DNA of 64,000 nucleotides from NCBI GenBank assembly GCA_041674465.1, contig JBAYVV010000001.1, positions 13,896 through 77,895 on the forward strand, read 5' to 3'. Shown piece after piece: positions 16,155 to 25,428 of the stretch. The notes below the pieces were generated by a model. That model had not been told where the DNA came from. It saw nothing but the letters and a program-made list of their open reading frames with translations, and did not search any database. A program made the position numbers and the translations under genes. Origin of the DNA: JACRAR01 sp041674465. Lineage in GTDB: Bacteria; Pseudomonadota; Gammaproteobacteria; Burkholderiales; Rhodocyclaceae. Positions within the stretch are counted from its first letter, which is position 1. Each line of letters begins with the position of its first letter.

Positions 16155-18008
16155 TCAGGACAACACTTCCGCTGTGATCCTTGGCGGGTGCTCCAGCCGG
16201 CCGTTGCGCGGGGCGACGAGAAAGTTGGCCAACGCTTCTGCCGGCATGGGACGGGAAAAATGGTAACCCTGCGCTTCATCGCAACGGAAAATCTGCAACT
16301 GATTGGCGATATGCCCATTTTCCACGCCTTCGGCCACGGTTCTCAAATTCAGGCTTTTGGCCATTTGAATGATGGCGCGCACGATGGCCGCATCGTCAGG
16401 ATCGCTGGCAAGGTCGCGCACAAAGGACTGATCGATCTTGAGCTTGTCGACCTTGAAGCGCTTGAGATAGGCAAGACTGGAGTAGCCTGTGCCGAAATCG
16501 TCGATGGAAAGATTGATGCCGAGCAATTTTAGCTGGCGGACGGTGGCCAGGACGTTCTTCGTATCGCGGATCAGAATCGACTCCGTCAATTCGAGTTCCA
16601 GGAAAGTCGGGGCCAGACCGGATGCGCAAAGCGCATTGGTTACCGATTGGTAGAGATTGCCACGCTTGAACTGAACCGCCGAGAGATTGACGGCGATGAC
16701 CAGTTCGGGCAACCCCGCCCTCTGCCACGCTTTTGCCTGGCGGCAGGCTTCATGCAATACCCATTCACCAATCGGAACGATCAACCCGCTGTCTTCAGCG
16801 ACAGGAATGAAGCGTCCGGGCGGCACCAGGCCCAGCTCAGGGTGATTCCATCTGATCAGCGCCTCTGCGCCAATAACCGCACCGCTGTCGAGCAGAATTT
16901 GCGGCTGGTAATGCAGCACGAACTCTCCACGTTCGAGCGCTTTGCGCAAGCCGTTGCGGATCTGCAGCTGTTCGCTGTGATCGGTGGTCATGGAGTTGTC
17001 GAAGAACTGATAGGTATTGCGCCCTACTTCTTTGGCCTGGTACATCGCCGCATCGGCATTGCTGAGCAGGGTCTCGAAATCTCCGCCGTCATCGGGATAG
17101 ACCGCAATGCCAATCGACATGGTCAGCGAAAGTTCATGGCCTTCCAGTGTGAAGGGTTCTTCGGCTCTGCGCAGCATCATTTCGGCGATCCTGGTGATCG
17201 CATCCTTCTCGCGCAGGTCGGAAAGTATCACGATGAATTCATCGCCGCCGTGTCGACTGACGGTATCCGTTTCGCGCACGCAACTCTGGATTCTCGTTGT
17301 GACAATTTTCAGGACGGTATCACCGAAGACATGGCCTTTCGATTCATTGACCGACTTGAAATGATCCATGTCAAGAAACAGCAATGCCACCCTGGTTCTG
17401 GATTGCTCCGCATTGCTGATTGCCAGTTTCAATTGCTGATTGGCAGAAAGCCGGTTGGGCAACTCCGTCAGCGCATCGTGGTGGGCGAGGAACTCGATAC
17501 GCCGCTGTGCCATCTTGCTTTCGGTGATATCGGAAAAAATGGACAGATAGTGGGTAACGACACCGTCGTGATCGCCGACCGCGGAAATCCTCAACCATTC
17601 AGGGTAGATCTCTCCGCTTTTGCGCCGATTCCAGATTTCACCTTCCCAGTAATCCAGGTTTTTCAATTGCTGCCACATGTTTCGATAGAACTCGTCATTG
17701 TGGCGGCCAGACTTGAGCAGGCGCGGATTCTCGCCGGCAACGTCCCCAAGGTCGTAGCCGGTGATGGTGGTGAACGCCGGGTTGACCAGCAATATCCGTC
17801 CACTTGCATCGGTGATGACGATGCCCTCGTTGCTGCTTTCGAACAAGGTGGAAAAAATTCGCGTCTGCTGCGTCGCCAATTCCTGCCCGGATAATTTTTT
17901 CACCGTCTGAGCGATCTTCTGAGCGGAAATGCCGGGGAGCTCCATGGCGTCACCGTGCAACTCCGGGGTCAGCAAGGCAACAACATGCGGCGGCAAGGAG
18001 AATGTCAT
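16155..18008 (-). CDS. PAS-GGDEF-EAL c-di-GMP metabolism protein
   Basis: Soluble-looking 617-residue protein. A PAS/PAC sensor (about residues 50-165) is followed by a GGDEF domain with intact active site HGGDEF (about 260) and an EAL domain with intact EALIRW, NLSAVQF and DDFGTGYSSL motifs. Both cyclase and phosphodiesterase activity are therefore possible, set by the PAS ligand. It is the second gene of a pair and overlaps the preceding gene by 4 bp (ATGA), so the two are translated together and probably act on the same c-di-GMP pool. Confidence 0.93.
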   Translation of the reverse strand: MTFSLPPHVVALLTPELHGDAMELPGISAQKIAQTVKKLSGQELATQQTRIFSTLFESSNEGIVITDASGRILLVNPAFTTITGYDLGDVAGENPRLLKSGRHNDEFYRNMWQQLKNLDYWEGEIWNRRKSGEIYPEWLRISAVGDHDGVVTHYLSIFSDITESKMAQRRIEFLAHHDALTELPNRLSANQQLKLAISNAEQSRTRVALLFLDMDHFKSVNESKGHVFGDTVLKIVTTRIQSCVRETDTVSRHGGDEFIVILSDLREKDAITRIAEMMLRRAEEPFTLEGHELSLTMSIGIAVYPDDGGDFETLLSNADAAMYQAKEVGRNTYQFFDNSMTTDHSEQLQIRNGLRKALERGEFVLHYQPQILLDSGAVIGAEALIRWNHPELGLVPPGRFIPVAEDSGLIVPIGEWVLHEACRQAKAWQRAGLPELVIAVNLSAVQFKRGNLYQSVTNALCASGLAPTFLELELTESILIRDTKNVLATVRQLKLLGINLSIDDFGTGYSSLAYLKRFKVDKLKIDQSFVRDLASDPDDAAIVRAIIQMAKSLNLRTVAEGVENGHIANQLQIFRCDEAQGYHFSRPMPAEALANFLVAPRNGRLEHPPRITAEVLS

Positions 18009-19825
18009 GCGGCCCCCACGATTGAATAATCGCGCTGGTTGATATAAAAACTGTTGCCCTTGATGGCTTTGGCTTTCTTCTTCACCTCGGCGGCGATTAC
18101 CGATACCTGGAGATGGTTCTGGAAAAGCTCGGGCTGGGCTTTGAATGCGCCGATCGACAGGGTAATTATTTCCTGAAACTCCATCTGGCCCTTGCGATTC
18201 TCAGTGACATAGCCGCCACGCTCGATGTCATCGGCGTTGAAAAATCTCAGGATTTCCTTGCCGAAATGTTCGAGTGCACGGCAGCAGCGCTCCTCGCAAT
18301 CGCTGCTGCGCAAAATCAGCACGAAATCGTCACCGCCGATGTGACCGATGAAATCCCGTTCGGCGTCGCAAACATCGCTGAGGATTCTGCCGGTCAGCTG
18401 GATTACCTCATCTCCCTTGGCATAGCCATAGACATCGTTGAAGGGCTTGAAATGATCCAGATCGCAATAGCAGATGAAGCAGGTTTCGCGATTGGCAAGC
18501 AGGTTGTCGATGTGCTGGTTGATCGGCACATTGCCAGGCAGCAGTGTCAAGGGATTCGAATATTTGGCTGCATCCATCTGCATCATGGTGATTTCGCGCA
18601 CCAGATCCTGCACCGAACCCATGCCGACATAGGCGTCATCGTTGGTAATGATGAAACCGCTGATCAGATGCCGGGGGTTGGCATTCACCACGGTTTCGGA
18701 AATTTCCTCCAGCGGCAGCTTGATGTCCAGAATCAGGGGTTGCGGATCCATGAAGCGGGTGCAAGGCTTGCGTCCGTACAATTCATGGCGAAACGGGCGT
18801 GACATGTTGTCCACCATTTCGTAGCGGGCAATCAGACCGCGCGGCACGCCATGCTCGACCACGGCAATGGCACGCAAAGCGGCATTGTGTTCAAACAGCA
18901 CAAAGACATCTTCAGCCTTGGTCTCGGGCGTTACCGAGGGTGGCTTGGCCAGCAATTTCTCCAGGATCCCGCCGGTCCTGTTGTCCGCAATGTGACGCGT
19001 ACCGTATTGCACAGTCATGGCTTTATGCGCAGCGGCAGACAAGGTGCGCGTCGGAGTCTGGTTATAACGCCCGAAGAAATCGCCTGCGGCGTAATGGATA
19101 TTGAGTTTCTTCAGGGTTTGGAAGTCCCCTGGCGTAATGATGCCGGTGGCTATGACACGTCTTCCCATGCCCTGCGCTTGCTCCAGCTGCTCTGCCAGCA
19201 TGCTTTGATTGACCGCATGCCGATCGATACCGTCAAACAAGTGCTCGTCAAGAATCAGAAAATCCGGCTGGATCTCGTTCCAGAGCAAGTTTCGAGACCG
19301 AAAACAGCCGAAGTCGCTCGATGCGATCAGCATGCCTTGACGCTGTAGTTGTGCGGCAACCTGGATGGCAGCGCTGAATTCCAGCGCATCGAAGCCGACG
19401 CTGCTGGGAAACACTACCACCAGCGAAGCGCACGGAAAATTGCCGGCCTTCAATTCCTCTGCGAAGATGCTTGCCAATGAAACACCGACTTCCCGGATAG
19501 CGCCCTGCGGCAGGCTGTAGAACAACAAGTTGCTGTCGCTTTGAGCTGCAAAGCCATCGATTGCGGTTTTCAGGGAGGCTCGGGTCATCTGGCGCAAGAT
19601 GCCCAGCTGCACACAGACATTGCCGAGCAGGTTCGAGGCACAGCGAATCGAGGCCGAGATCATGCGTATTCGGGTGAGGTAACCGAGAATTCCCAAGCGC
19701 GACAAGTCGGCTATCGGTTGATAACGCGCTTGCAGTTCGTGACCGTGCAGGATCGAGCCAGCTTCTGCAGTGCAAACATCGCACTTGGGTGTGGCACGGG
19801 CTATCGCGATGGTCGATTTATCCAC
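18005..19825 (-). CDS. Degenerate EAL-CBS-GGDEF protein
   Basis: A 606-residue protein. The N-terminal third (about residues 30-265) has the EAL fold pattern but lacks the catalytic signature: the EAL position reads GYL, and the usual DDFG reads SDFG followed by CFRSR. A middle section (about 285-415) resembles a CBS pair. The C-terminal GGDEF domain reads IGGDDF with DLDHFKPFNDVYGYAKGD, so cyclase activity is plausible. The architecture resembles EAL-CBS-GGDEF proteins known in proteobacteria. The dead EAL may bind rather than hydrolyse c-di-GMP and regulate the cyclase or its active EAL partner encoded just downstream. Confidence 0.85.
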   Translation of the reverse strand: MDKSTIAIARATPKCDVCTAEAGSILHGHELQARYQPIADLSRLGILGYLTRIRMISASIRCASNLLGNVCVQLGILRQMTRASLKTAIDGFAAQSDSNLLFYSLPQGAIREVGVSLASIFAEELKAGNFPCASLVVVFPSSVGFDALEFSAAIQVAAQLQRQGMLIASSDFGCFRSRNLLWNEIQPDFLILDEHLFDGIDRHAVNQSMLAEQLEQAQGMGRRVIATGIITPGDFQTLKKLNIHYAAGDFFGRYNQTPTRTLSAAAHKAMTVQYGTRHIADNRTGGILEKLLAKPPSVTPETKAEDVFVLFEHNAALRAIAVVEHGVPRGLIARYEMVDNMSRPFRHELYGRKPCTRFMDPQPLILDIKLPLEEISETVVNANPRHLISGFIITNDDAYVGMGSVQDLVREITMMQMDAAKYSNPLTLLPGNVPINQHIDNLLANRETCFICYCDLDHFKPFNDVYGYAKGDEVIQLTGRILSDVCDAERDFIGHIGGDDFVLILRSSDCEERCCRALEHFGKEILRFFNADDIERGGYVTENRKGQMEFQEIITLSIGAFKAQPELFQNHLQVSVIAAEVKKKAKAIKGNSFYINQRDYSIVGAA

Positions 19826-19927
19826 AGTTCTGCTGTCGAAAAATGCGGTGAGCGTTCGGGAAGTTCAGATGACTGTTTTTCAGTTTGCATGCTATGAGGG
19901 TTAGGTTGCATATTTATTACGCTGACC

Positions 19928-20689
19928 TTAAACCGCTTGTTTATCTCGCAGCCAGATCTCGACTTGATGCGCTACCCAGGCGCCGTCGTCGAGCGGAATA
20001 TCGTGCCCGGCGCGCAGGTGTTCGGCATAGCTGGCATCCCAGCGAACTGCAAGCTGCCATGAGCAGATCGGATTGACCAATTTGTCTTCCACGCTGGCAA
20101 GAATCAGCAGAGGAGGCTTTAGCTGCTTGGCGGGAGCGCGGTAACGCGCCGCCGCCAGCAATTGCCGCAAGGCATTGAAACGGGACACTGTTTGCTCCCT
20201 GCGCCAGTCCGCCCATCGGGCGAGAAGCCTGGCGTTATCGCCGCTGCGATTGCTGGTGAGGCGCAGGATGGTTTTTTCCCGGGTCTCGTCGCTGCCGCCA
20301 AACAGCGCAAGCTTGAGCAGAGATGCGTAATTGCGTGGTCGCAGACGCTGATAAAACGGATTGAACGGACGCAGGCTGGTATTGATCAGGATGCAACCCC
20401 CGATTTCATCCGCACTGCCGCTTGCCCAAGCGATCGCCACCATCGCGCCCAGCGACATGCCCAGCAGGTAATACGGTGGGCGAACGGCGCGCGCCGTCAA
20501 TTCGGCACGACACCAGGCGGCCATTGCTTCGACACGTGTCAGGCTCGGCAAGTGGCTCAAACAGCCATTGCCGGGCAGGTCCAGTGTAATGATGTCGGCC
20601 TCGGGGATACGATGCCGGAAATTTTCGATGAAGTCGCCCCAGTGGCGACTCTCGCGCGACAGACCGCGCAGGAAGATCCAGGTGCTCAT
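19928..20689 (-). CDS. Alpha/beta-fold hydrolase
   Basis: A 253-residue alpha/beta hydrolase starting MSTWIFLRGLSRESRHWGDF. The nucleophile elbow is GMSLGAM, an acid appears in SVEDKLVNP, and the catalytic histidine is likely in RAGHDIPLDD. ATG 20689 overlaps the stop of the upstream M14-type gene by 4 bp and gives a normal N-terminus; the longer start would run into that gene. Substrate unknown; an esterase, thioesterase or lactonase is possible. Translational coupling with the peptidase suggests related function. Confidence 0.85.
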   Translation of the reverse strand: MSTWIFLRGLSRESRHWGDFIENFRHRIPEADIITLDLPGNGCLSHLPSLTRVEAMAAWCRAELTARAVRPPYYLLGMSLGAMVAIAWASGSADEIGGCILINTSLRPFNPFYQRLRPRNYASLLKLALFGGSDETREKTILRLTSNRSGDNARLLARWADWRREQTVSRFNALRQLLAAARYRAPAKQLKPPLLILASVEDKLVNPICSWQLAVRWDASYAEHLRAGHDIPLDDGAWVAHQVEIWLRDKQAV

Positions 20690-21714
20690 GTTTTGCGTCC
20701 TCGATACCAGCATGCCAAGGCTTGCTGCCGGTGACGCTCCCGTTCGATCCCGGCCGGTAACCAGCGGCCACAGCCAGCTGCAGCACGACCGAGAAAGTCC
20801 AGCCAGGACAGGTGTCGCCGCAATACACGCTGCTGGCGGTGCTCAATCAGGGGATTAAAGATGCCGTGACGCGACAGCAGTTGCCGCGGATTCTTCTTCA
20901 CCCAGAGCCACGAACCCATCTCCAGCGTCAGCGGAATGAAGACATGGCTGGTCCGGGTCGTCACCCCTTGGTAAAGGAAATCCCAGATGTCGCCATGAGC
21001 GCGGTATTGGCGGCTTTGAGGTTCAAACAGGTAGTGGTGGCTGGTGTAGGTCTGGTCGAAGATTTCCTTGAGTGCATGGACCTCCGGCAGATGCTCGATC
21101 GGCAAGGCGGTATGGGCGTAGGGAAACCAGATGCGATCATGCATGCCGAAGCCCGAATGGCAATCCACGGCCAGGCTGAACTTGCGCAGCAACAGTTGCT
21201 CCTCGACAAGTGTGCAGACGGCCTGACTCTCCGCTTCCATCGGCGCTCCGGGCGGGCCACGATACCAGGGCATGCGGTTGCTGATGCGTTGTCCGCCAAT
21301 CAGGAAGGGGACGCCCTCAGCCGATTCGAGCGGTGCATTGCGCATCAGATCGACGCCGTTGGGGTTGGCACGCGTACCTTGCCACATGCCTCCTGGATTG
21401 ACGAGGGGCATGAACACCAGACGCACGGCTTCGAGCTGCCGATGCAGCACGGCATCCCAGCGTAAGCGCACCACCAGGCTGTTCAGATAGCCCATCACGA
21501 CTTCGGCCCCGATCCGCTCCAGTCCGTGAAAGCCGCCAAAAAATCCAACCGCGGGGATTTCAGGATCCGGATTGCCGAGGGTGATGGCATACACCGGAAA
21601 GCATTGCCGGCCCAGCGTGACTCGGGCGACGACATCCACTTCGAGCCAGGCTGCACCCGCCTCGATGATTTCTTCGAGCGCGTCGAGTTCAGGTAACCCG
21701 CTTACCGGTGCCAT
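20686..21714 (-). CDS. M14-family zinc metallocarboxypeptidase-like protein
   Basis: A 342-residue protein without a signal peptide. Zinc ligands are visible as GGFHGLERIG (H and E) and VDCHSG (second H), and a candidate catalytic glutamate in LTLEMGS. These match M14 peptidases or aspartoacylase-like amidohydrolases. NPGGMWQGTRANPNGVDLMRN is the typical substrate-pocket region with Asn-Pro and Arg. The C-terminal tail (about 300-342) is rich in Arg and His. It is followed, with a 4-bp overlap, by an alpha/beta hydrolase. Peptide or acyl-amino-acid substrates are possible. Confidence 0.82.
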   Translation of the reverse strand: MAPVSGLPELDALEEIIEAGAAWLEVDVVARVTLGRQCFPVYAITLGNPDPEIPAVGFFGGFHGLERIGAEVVMGYLNSLVVRLRWDAVLHRQLEAVRLVFMPLVNPGGMWQGTRANPNGVDLMRNAPLESAEGVPFLIGGQRISNRMPWYRGPPGAPMEAESQAVCTLVEEQLLLRKFSLAVDCHSGFGMHDRIWFPYAHTALPIEHLPEVHALKEIFDQTYTSHHYLFEPQSRQYRAHGDIWDFLYQGVTTRTSHVFIPLTLEMGSWLWVKKNPRQLLSRHGIFNPLIEHRQQRVLRRHLSWLDFLGRAAAGCGRWLPAGIERERHRQQALACWYRGRKT

Positions 21715-21844
21715 TGTCTGAGGGGCGCATGGCGGCCTGTCGCGGTCGGAACGGAAGTTGATAAATAGTCAGATCGTTGCAACATGAGTGTAACTTGCCC
21801 TTGCTAAGGTTGCGACTGCCGTCCGCCAAACAGGAGCTGCGCAG

Positions 21845-21919
21845 ATGAGTTTTCTAATGGAAATGATCAACCTGGAGCGCATCCTCGAAAACATTTTCGA
21901 CAAGTGGGTCACGCTCTGA
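21845..21919 (+). CDS. Putative 24-residue small protein
   Basis: ATG 21845 has GGAG about nine bases upstream. The peptide MSFLMEMINLERILENIFDK continues four residues and ends; it is amphipathic-looking. It precedes a better-supported small membrane ORF on the same strand by 33 bp. No homology can be judged by eye. Confidence 0.3.
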   Translation: MSFLMEMINLERILENIFDKWVTL

Positions 21920-21952
21920 TTGTTGGATGACTTGTGAGATCCGGAGCCCAGC

Positions 21953-22099
21953 ATGCTTAAACTCATTCGCAAAGTTCTCATTCACCCAGGGCTTGCGCTC
22001 GGCAGTACCCTGCTCTGGGGCGTCCTAGAGTTCATTGCCTTGCAACGCTCCTATCGCGTGCCGATGCGCGAGCGCAAGATCGCCAACCTCACTTCTTGA
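21953..22099 (+). CDS. Putative 48-residue single-pass membrane protein
   Basis: ATG 21953 with CCGGAG seven bases upstream encodes a short protein with basic N-terminus (MLKLIRKVLIHPG), one hydrophobic stretch (LALGSTLLWGVLEFIAL) and a basic tail (RSYRVPMRERKI). This has the look of a genuine small inner-membrane protein. It is on the opposite strand from both neighbours, so it has its own promoter. Function unknown. Confidence 0.5.
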   Translation: MLKLIRKVLIHPGLALGSTLLWGVLEFIALQRSYRVPMRERKIANLTS

Positions 22100-22289
22100 T
22101 ACCCAGGAATAGGTAGTAAGGCACAGCCAGTCCCGTAGATAGGGCACGGGTGTGGTTTTCATGGTTGCTGAGGCAATAACATTGCCAGCAACTTTACGCG
22201 GCCTTGATTACAGTCTTGTGACTATCCGGACAGCGCAGCCAAATGAGCCAGCACCCCAGAACCAGATTCGGGCACCAGGGACAGTCTGT

Positions 22290-23093
22290 TCAGAAAAGAT
22301 GCAGGCGTGCCATTTCCGTGAGACTGATCACGATTTCAAACAGGATCAAGCCAATCACATACCATTCCAGCCGGTGCAATTTTTTGTTGTCCCAGATATC
22401 TGCCAGGGTTTGAGCCGTGTCTGAAATCAAGTTGAGTTTGCGATCCAGCGCCACCTGGCGTTCCTGGAGTTCAAATTCGTCTTCCAGGCTGGCATAGAGT
22501 CCGCCGAGGTGCGGAAAATCCCAGAGTATTTCCGGCTTGTCGCCGATTTCGGCACGGCCCACCATGCGATGCTCGATCAACAGCATGCGACCGATTTTGG
22601 ACAGCAAAGTTTTCGAATTTGCGCTCACCTCGCCATGAGTTGCCAGTTCCTGCGCCAGCGGCTCGATCTTGTCGAATTCTCCCGCGACCTTTTTTTCATA
22701 AAGCGACAGCACCAGGTTTTTGCTCAGGGCATCAGCAATCACCTGCACCTTCTCCAGCGAAATCTCGTCCAGCGATACCGCGCCGCTTTGCACACCCAGG
22801 CTGGGTTTACCGCAGTGGATTTCGAGTTCCTCAATTTCCGGGTTGGCGTAGGGATTGGTGATCAGCGGTTGCAGCGTCTCAAGAAAGCGCACCTCATCCA
22901 GCGCCCTGACGCCAAAGAACACCACCACCCCGTAGCGAAAAAGTACGGCCACGCCGCCATCCGCATCCACCTCGAGCGTCAGCGGGGTGGTGGCCAGGCA
23001 ATCGGCAATCTTGAAAGTCTTGAGATCAAGCCGGTCACCCAGTAGGAAGGCACGGGCATTCAGGTGCTGTCGGAATTTGAGGGCGAGATTCAT
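22290..23093 (-). CDS. RMD1/YagE family protein (DUF155)
   Basis: A 267-residue protein with the DUF155 pattern: FRYGVVVFFGV, then LIEHRMVGRAEIGDKPEILWDFP, and a C-terminal membrane anchor (YVIGLILFEIVISLTEMA) preceded by a coiled-coil-like segment. Members occur in bacteria and in fungal mitochondria (RMD1, RMND1), where they affect inner-membrane biology and translation. Bacterial function is not established. It is divergent from the pyruvate-kinase-like gene, with 151 bp between starts. Confidence 0.88.
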   Translation of the reverse strand: MNLALKFRQHLNARAFLLGDRLDLKTFKIADCLATTPLTLEVDADGGVAVLFRYGVVVFFGVRALDEVRFLETLQPLITNPYANPEIEELEIHCGKPSLGVQSGAVSLDEISLEKVQVIADALSKNLVLSLYEKKVAGEFDKIEPLAQELATHGEVSANSKTLLSKIGRMLLIEHRMVGRAEIGDKPEILWDFPHLGGLYASLEDEFELQERQVALDRKLNLISDTAQTLADIWDNKKLHRLEWYVIGLILFEIVISLTEMARLHLF

Positions 23094-23244
23094 CGGCCAA
23101 CTTTAACATTACTGAAACACCGCTGTAGTAATCTGCTCGGAGGAAAAGTTCCGAACACTGCATTGACGAGATGTTCGAGCGCGTCATGCACTTTATTTCA
23201 AGATGTATTGAATCCGCTGCATTGGAAAATCAGGCGCATAACAC

Positions 23245-25107
23245 ATGGGTAACAACAAGCCACGACGGCAGCAACCGAACACCTGGGATGAGGCGATGTG
23301 CCGGAGTCTCATCGACCAATTGTGGGTCCTGCGTGAGACCATGCAGGAAAACGAATTGGCTTTGGCCTCCCGGCTGGTTGACATCGATTCCGCCTACCGC
23401 AAGAGCGCCCGCAATCTCGCCCATTACCTTGCACTGCGCCGCAACGACTGGCGCCCTTTGCAGGAAGATCTGGCACGCATCGGTGTGTCCTCACTCGGTC
23501 GGGCTGAATCGCACGTTCTCGCCAATCTCGACAAGGTGCTTGGAATTTTGCATCGTTTGACCGGGCAACCCTGGCATGCGCATGGCGCAGAGGAACCGGT
23601 TGGCATCCACAGCAGCAGCAAACTGCTTGAGCGGCACACTGCCGAACTGCTGGGACCGGCACCGCGGGACAGGGCGGTGCGCATTATGGTGACACTGCCT
23701 GCAGAAGCGGCCGGAGATTACGGTTTGGTCAGGCAACTGGTCAGTTCAGGCATGGATATCGCCCGCATCAATTGTGCGCACGATGACCCAGTTGCGTGGC
23801 AAGCCATGGCGGCACATGTGCGCCGTGCCGCCAAAACGGCGCGCCGGCCGGTTCGCATACTCATGGATCTGGGCGGACCCAAGTTGCGTACGGGTCCTGT
23901 GGCTCCAGGTCCGGCCGTGCTCAAGCTGCGCCCGCAGCGCGATGATTTCGGCAGGGTCATGAATGCCGCAAAAGTTGGGTTGCGCGCCGCCGGAGCCACC
24001 CTGCCCGTGGCGGGAGCGACCGCCCACCTTGGGGTTGACCCTGCATGGCTGGCTTGTCTGAAGCGCGGCGATCGACTGGTTTTTACCGATGCCAGAGGAT
24101 CCAAACGCAGCCTGTTGGTCGTGGATCAGGACGAAAACGGTGTGCTGGCCGAATGCAGGAAAACCGCCTATCTGGTACCGGAAACCCGGATCGTCCGACG
24201 CCACGTACGCGGCAAACGCAGCACCACCGGTCTTGCCGACATTCCTTGCCAGGAAGGAATTTTGCGCCTGGAACGCGGCGACCACTTCCGGCTTGGCGGC
24301 GCTGGCAGCGGTGCGCAACCCGTTCCGACGGTCTTGTGTACCCTGCCGGAAGTCTTCGGGCAGGTCGCTGTCGGCGAACGCATCTGGTTCGACGACGGCC
24401 GCATCGGTGGCGTCATACGCCGCATCGAAGACGAATGGCTGGACGTGAAGGTCACCCATGCCCGGGATATTGGTGAAAAGCTTGCCGGTGACAAGGGAAT
24501 CAATTTGCCGGACAGTCAGCTCGACTTGCCGGCACTGACTGCAAAAGACATCGATGACCTGGCTGTTGCGGCCAAGGTGGCCGATCTGGTCGGCTTGTCA
24601 TTTGTCCAGCAAGCCCGAGACGTCGAGACTTTACGTGCCCACCTGCGTGAACTGGGTGCGCCTGATCTCGGCATCGTGCTCAAGATCGAGACACGCCGCG
24701 GCTTTGAAAATCTTCCCGAACTGCTTTTCTCTGCCATGGCCGGCAAGGCGGCCGGAGTCATGATTGCACGTGGCGATCTGGCTGTGGAATGCGGCTACGA
24801 AAGATTGGCGGAAGTGCAGGAAGAGATTCTCTGGGCTGCCGAGGCAGCGCATATGCCGGTGATCTGGGCAACCCAGGTGCTGGAAACTCTGGCCAAGACC
24901 GGCCTGCCGTCCCGTGCCGAAATCACCGATGCTGCCATGGGCGAGCGGGCGGAGTGCGTCATGCTCAACAAGGGGCCGCACATCAAGGAAGCCATGCGCA
25001 CCCTCGACGACATCCTGCGCCGCATGCAGGATCATCAAGCCAAGAAACGTCCCTTGTTGCGTGCATTGCATGCCTGGAGTGGGAGCCACGGTGAGAACAC
25101 TTGCTGA
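23245..25107 (+). CDS. Atypical pyruvate-kinase-family protein with N-terminal extension
   Basis: A 620-residue protein whose C-terminal two thirds is pyruvate-kinase-like. The TIM-barrel start is RIMVTLPAEAAGDY...SGMDIARINCAHDD, then LMDLGGPKLRTG, a B-domain end DKGINLPD, the catalytic lysine in IVLKIETRRGFEN (about 481), RGDLAVE (about 507) and WATQVLETLAKTGLPSRAEITD. Unlike normal enzymes (about 470-480 aa) it has an N-terminal helical region of about 145 residues, an extra beta-rich segment before the canonical B domain, and stops after the barrel without the C-terminal regulatory domain. Substrate and regulation may differ from glycolytic pyruvate kinase. Confidence 0.85.
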   Translation: MGNNKPRRQQPNTWDEAMCRSLIDQLWVLRETMQENELALASRLVDIDSAYRKSARNLAHYLALRRNDWRPLQEDLARIGVSSLGRAESHVLANLDKVLGILHRLTGQPWHAHGAEEPVGIHSSSKLLERHTAELLGPAPRDRAVRIMVTLPAEAAGDYGLVRQLVSSGMDIARINCAHDDPVAWQAMAAHVRRAAKTARRPVRILMDLGGPKLRTGPVAPGPAVLKLRPQRDDFGRVMNAAKVGLRAAGATLPVAGATAHLGVDPAWLACLKRGDRLVFTDARGSKRSLLVVDQDENGVLAECRKTAYLVPETRIVRRHVRGKRSTTGLADIPCQEGILRLERGDHFRLGGAGSGAQPVPTVLCTLPEVFGQVAVGERIWFDDGRIGGVIRRIEDEWLDVKVTHARDIGEKLAGDKGINLPDSQLDLPALTAKDIDDLAVAAKVADLVGLSFVQQARDVETLRAHLRELGAPDLGIVLKIETRRGFENLPELLFSAMAGKAAGVMIARGDLAVECGYERLAEVQEEILWAAEAAHMPVIWATQVLETLAKTGLPSRAEITDAAMGERAECVMLNKGPHIKEAMRTLDDILRRMQDHQAKKRPLLRALHAWSGSHGENTC

Positions 25108-25366
25108 TGTTGAAACCCAGGGCTGCTACATTGAGCGAATCAGTAGCGCAACGGTCACCATTGTCTAATGGACTCGCTGTGATCAAGGCCGGGCGGCCGG
25201 CGAAGACCAAGAAATAAGCGACATACGCGTCATCTTGGGATTTTGACGCATATCGGGAGCCCAGCTGTCGTTGCCGCCCAATCAGGCAGCGCTGCTCCGC
25301 AGAGTTATTGAGTTAGTGCGATTCGAGAGAAGCGTCGGCCTTGCGCAAGCGCGCTACGAAGAGAAA
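25108..25366. other. Intergenic region without recognisable gene
   Basis: Between the pyruvate-kinase-like gene and the terminator of the phoX-like gene I see no ORF with a ribosome-binding site, no RNA gene and no repeat. Short GC-rich hairpins such as GGCCGGGCGGCC are present around 25188. Confidence 0.5.
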
Positions 25367-25393
25367 GAACCGCGGGGCAACGCCCCGCGGTTC
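25367..25393 (-). terminator. Strong intrinsic terminator of the phoX-like gene
   Basis: GAACCGCGGGGC and its exact complement form a 12-bp stem with a 3-base loop. On the minus strand TTTCTCTTCG follows. It lies 35 bp after the stop codon at 25429. Confidence 0.85.
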
Positions 25394-25428
25394 CGGACAG
25401 ATGAAGCTGCAAGACGACGTACTTCGCC

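Noticed and set aside
23112..23129. CTGAAAC-ACCG-CTGTAGT before the pyruvate-kinase-like gene, a 7-4-7 repeat
   Set aside because: Both half-sites match poorly and no -10 lies 10 bp downstream, unlike the four accepted sites.
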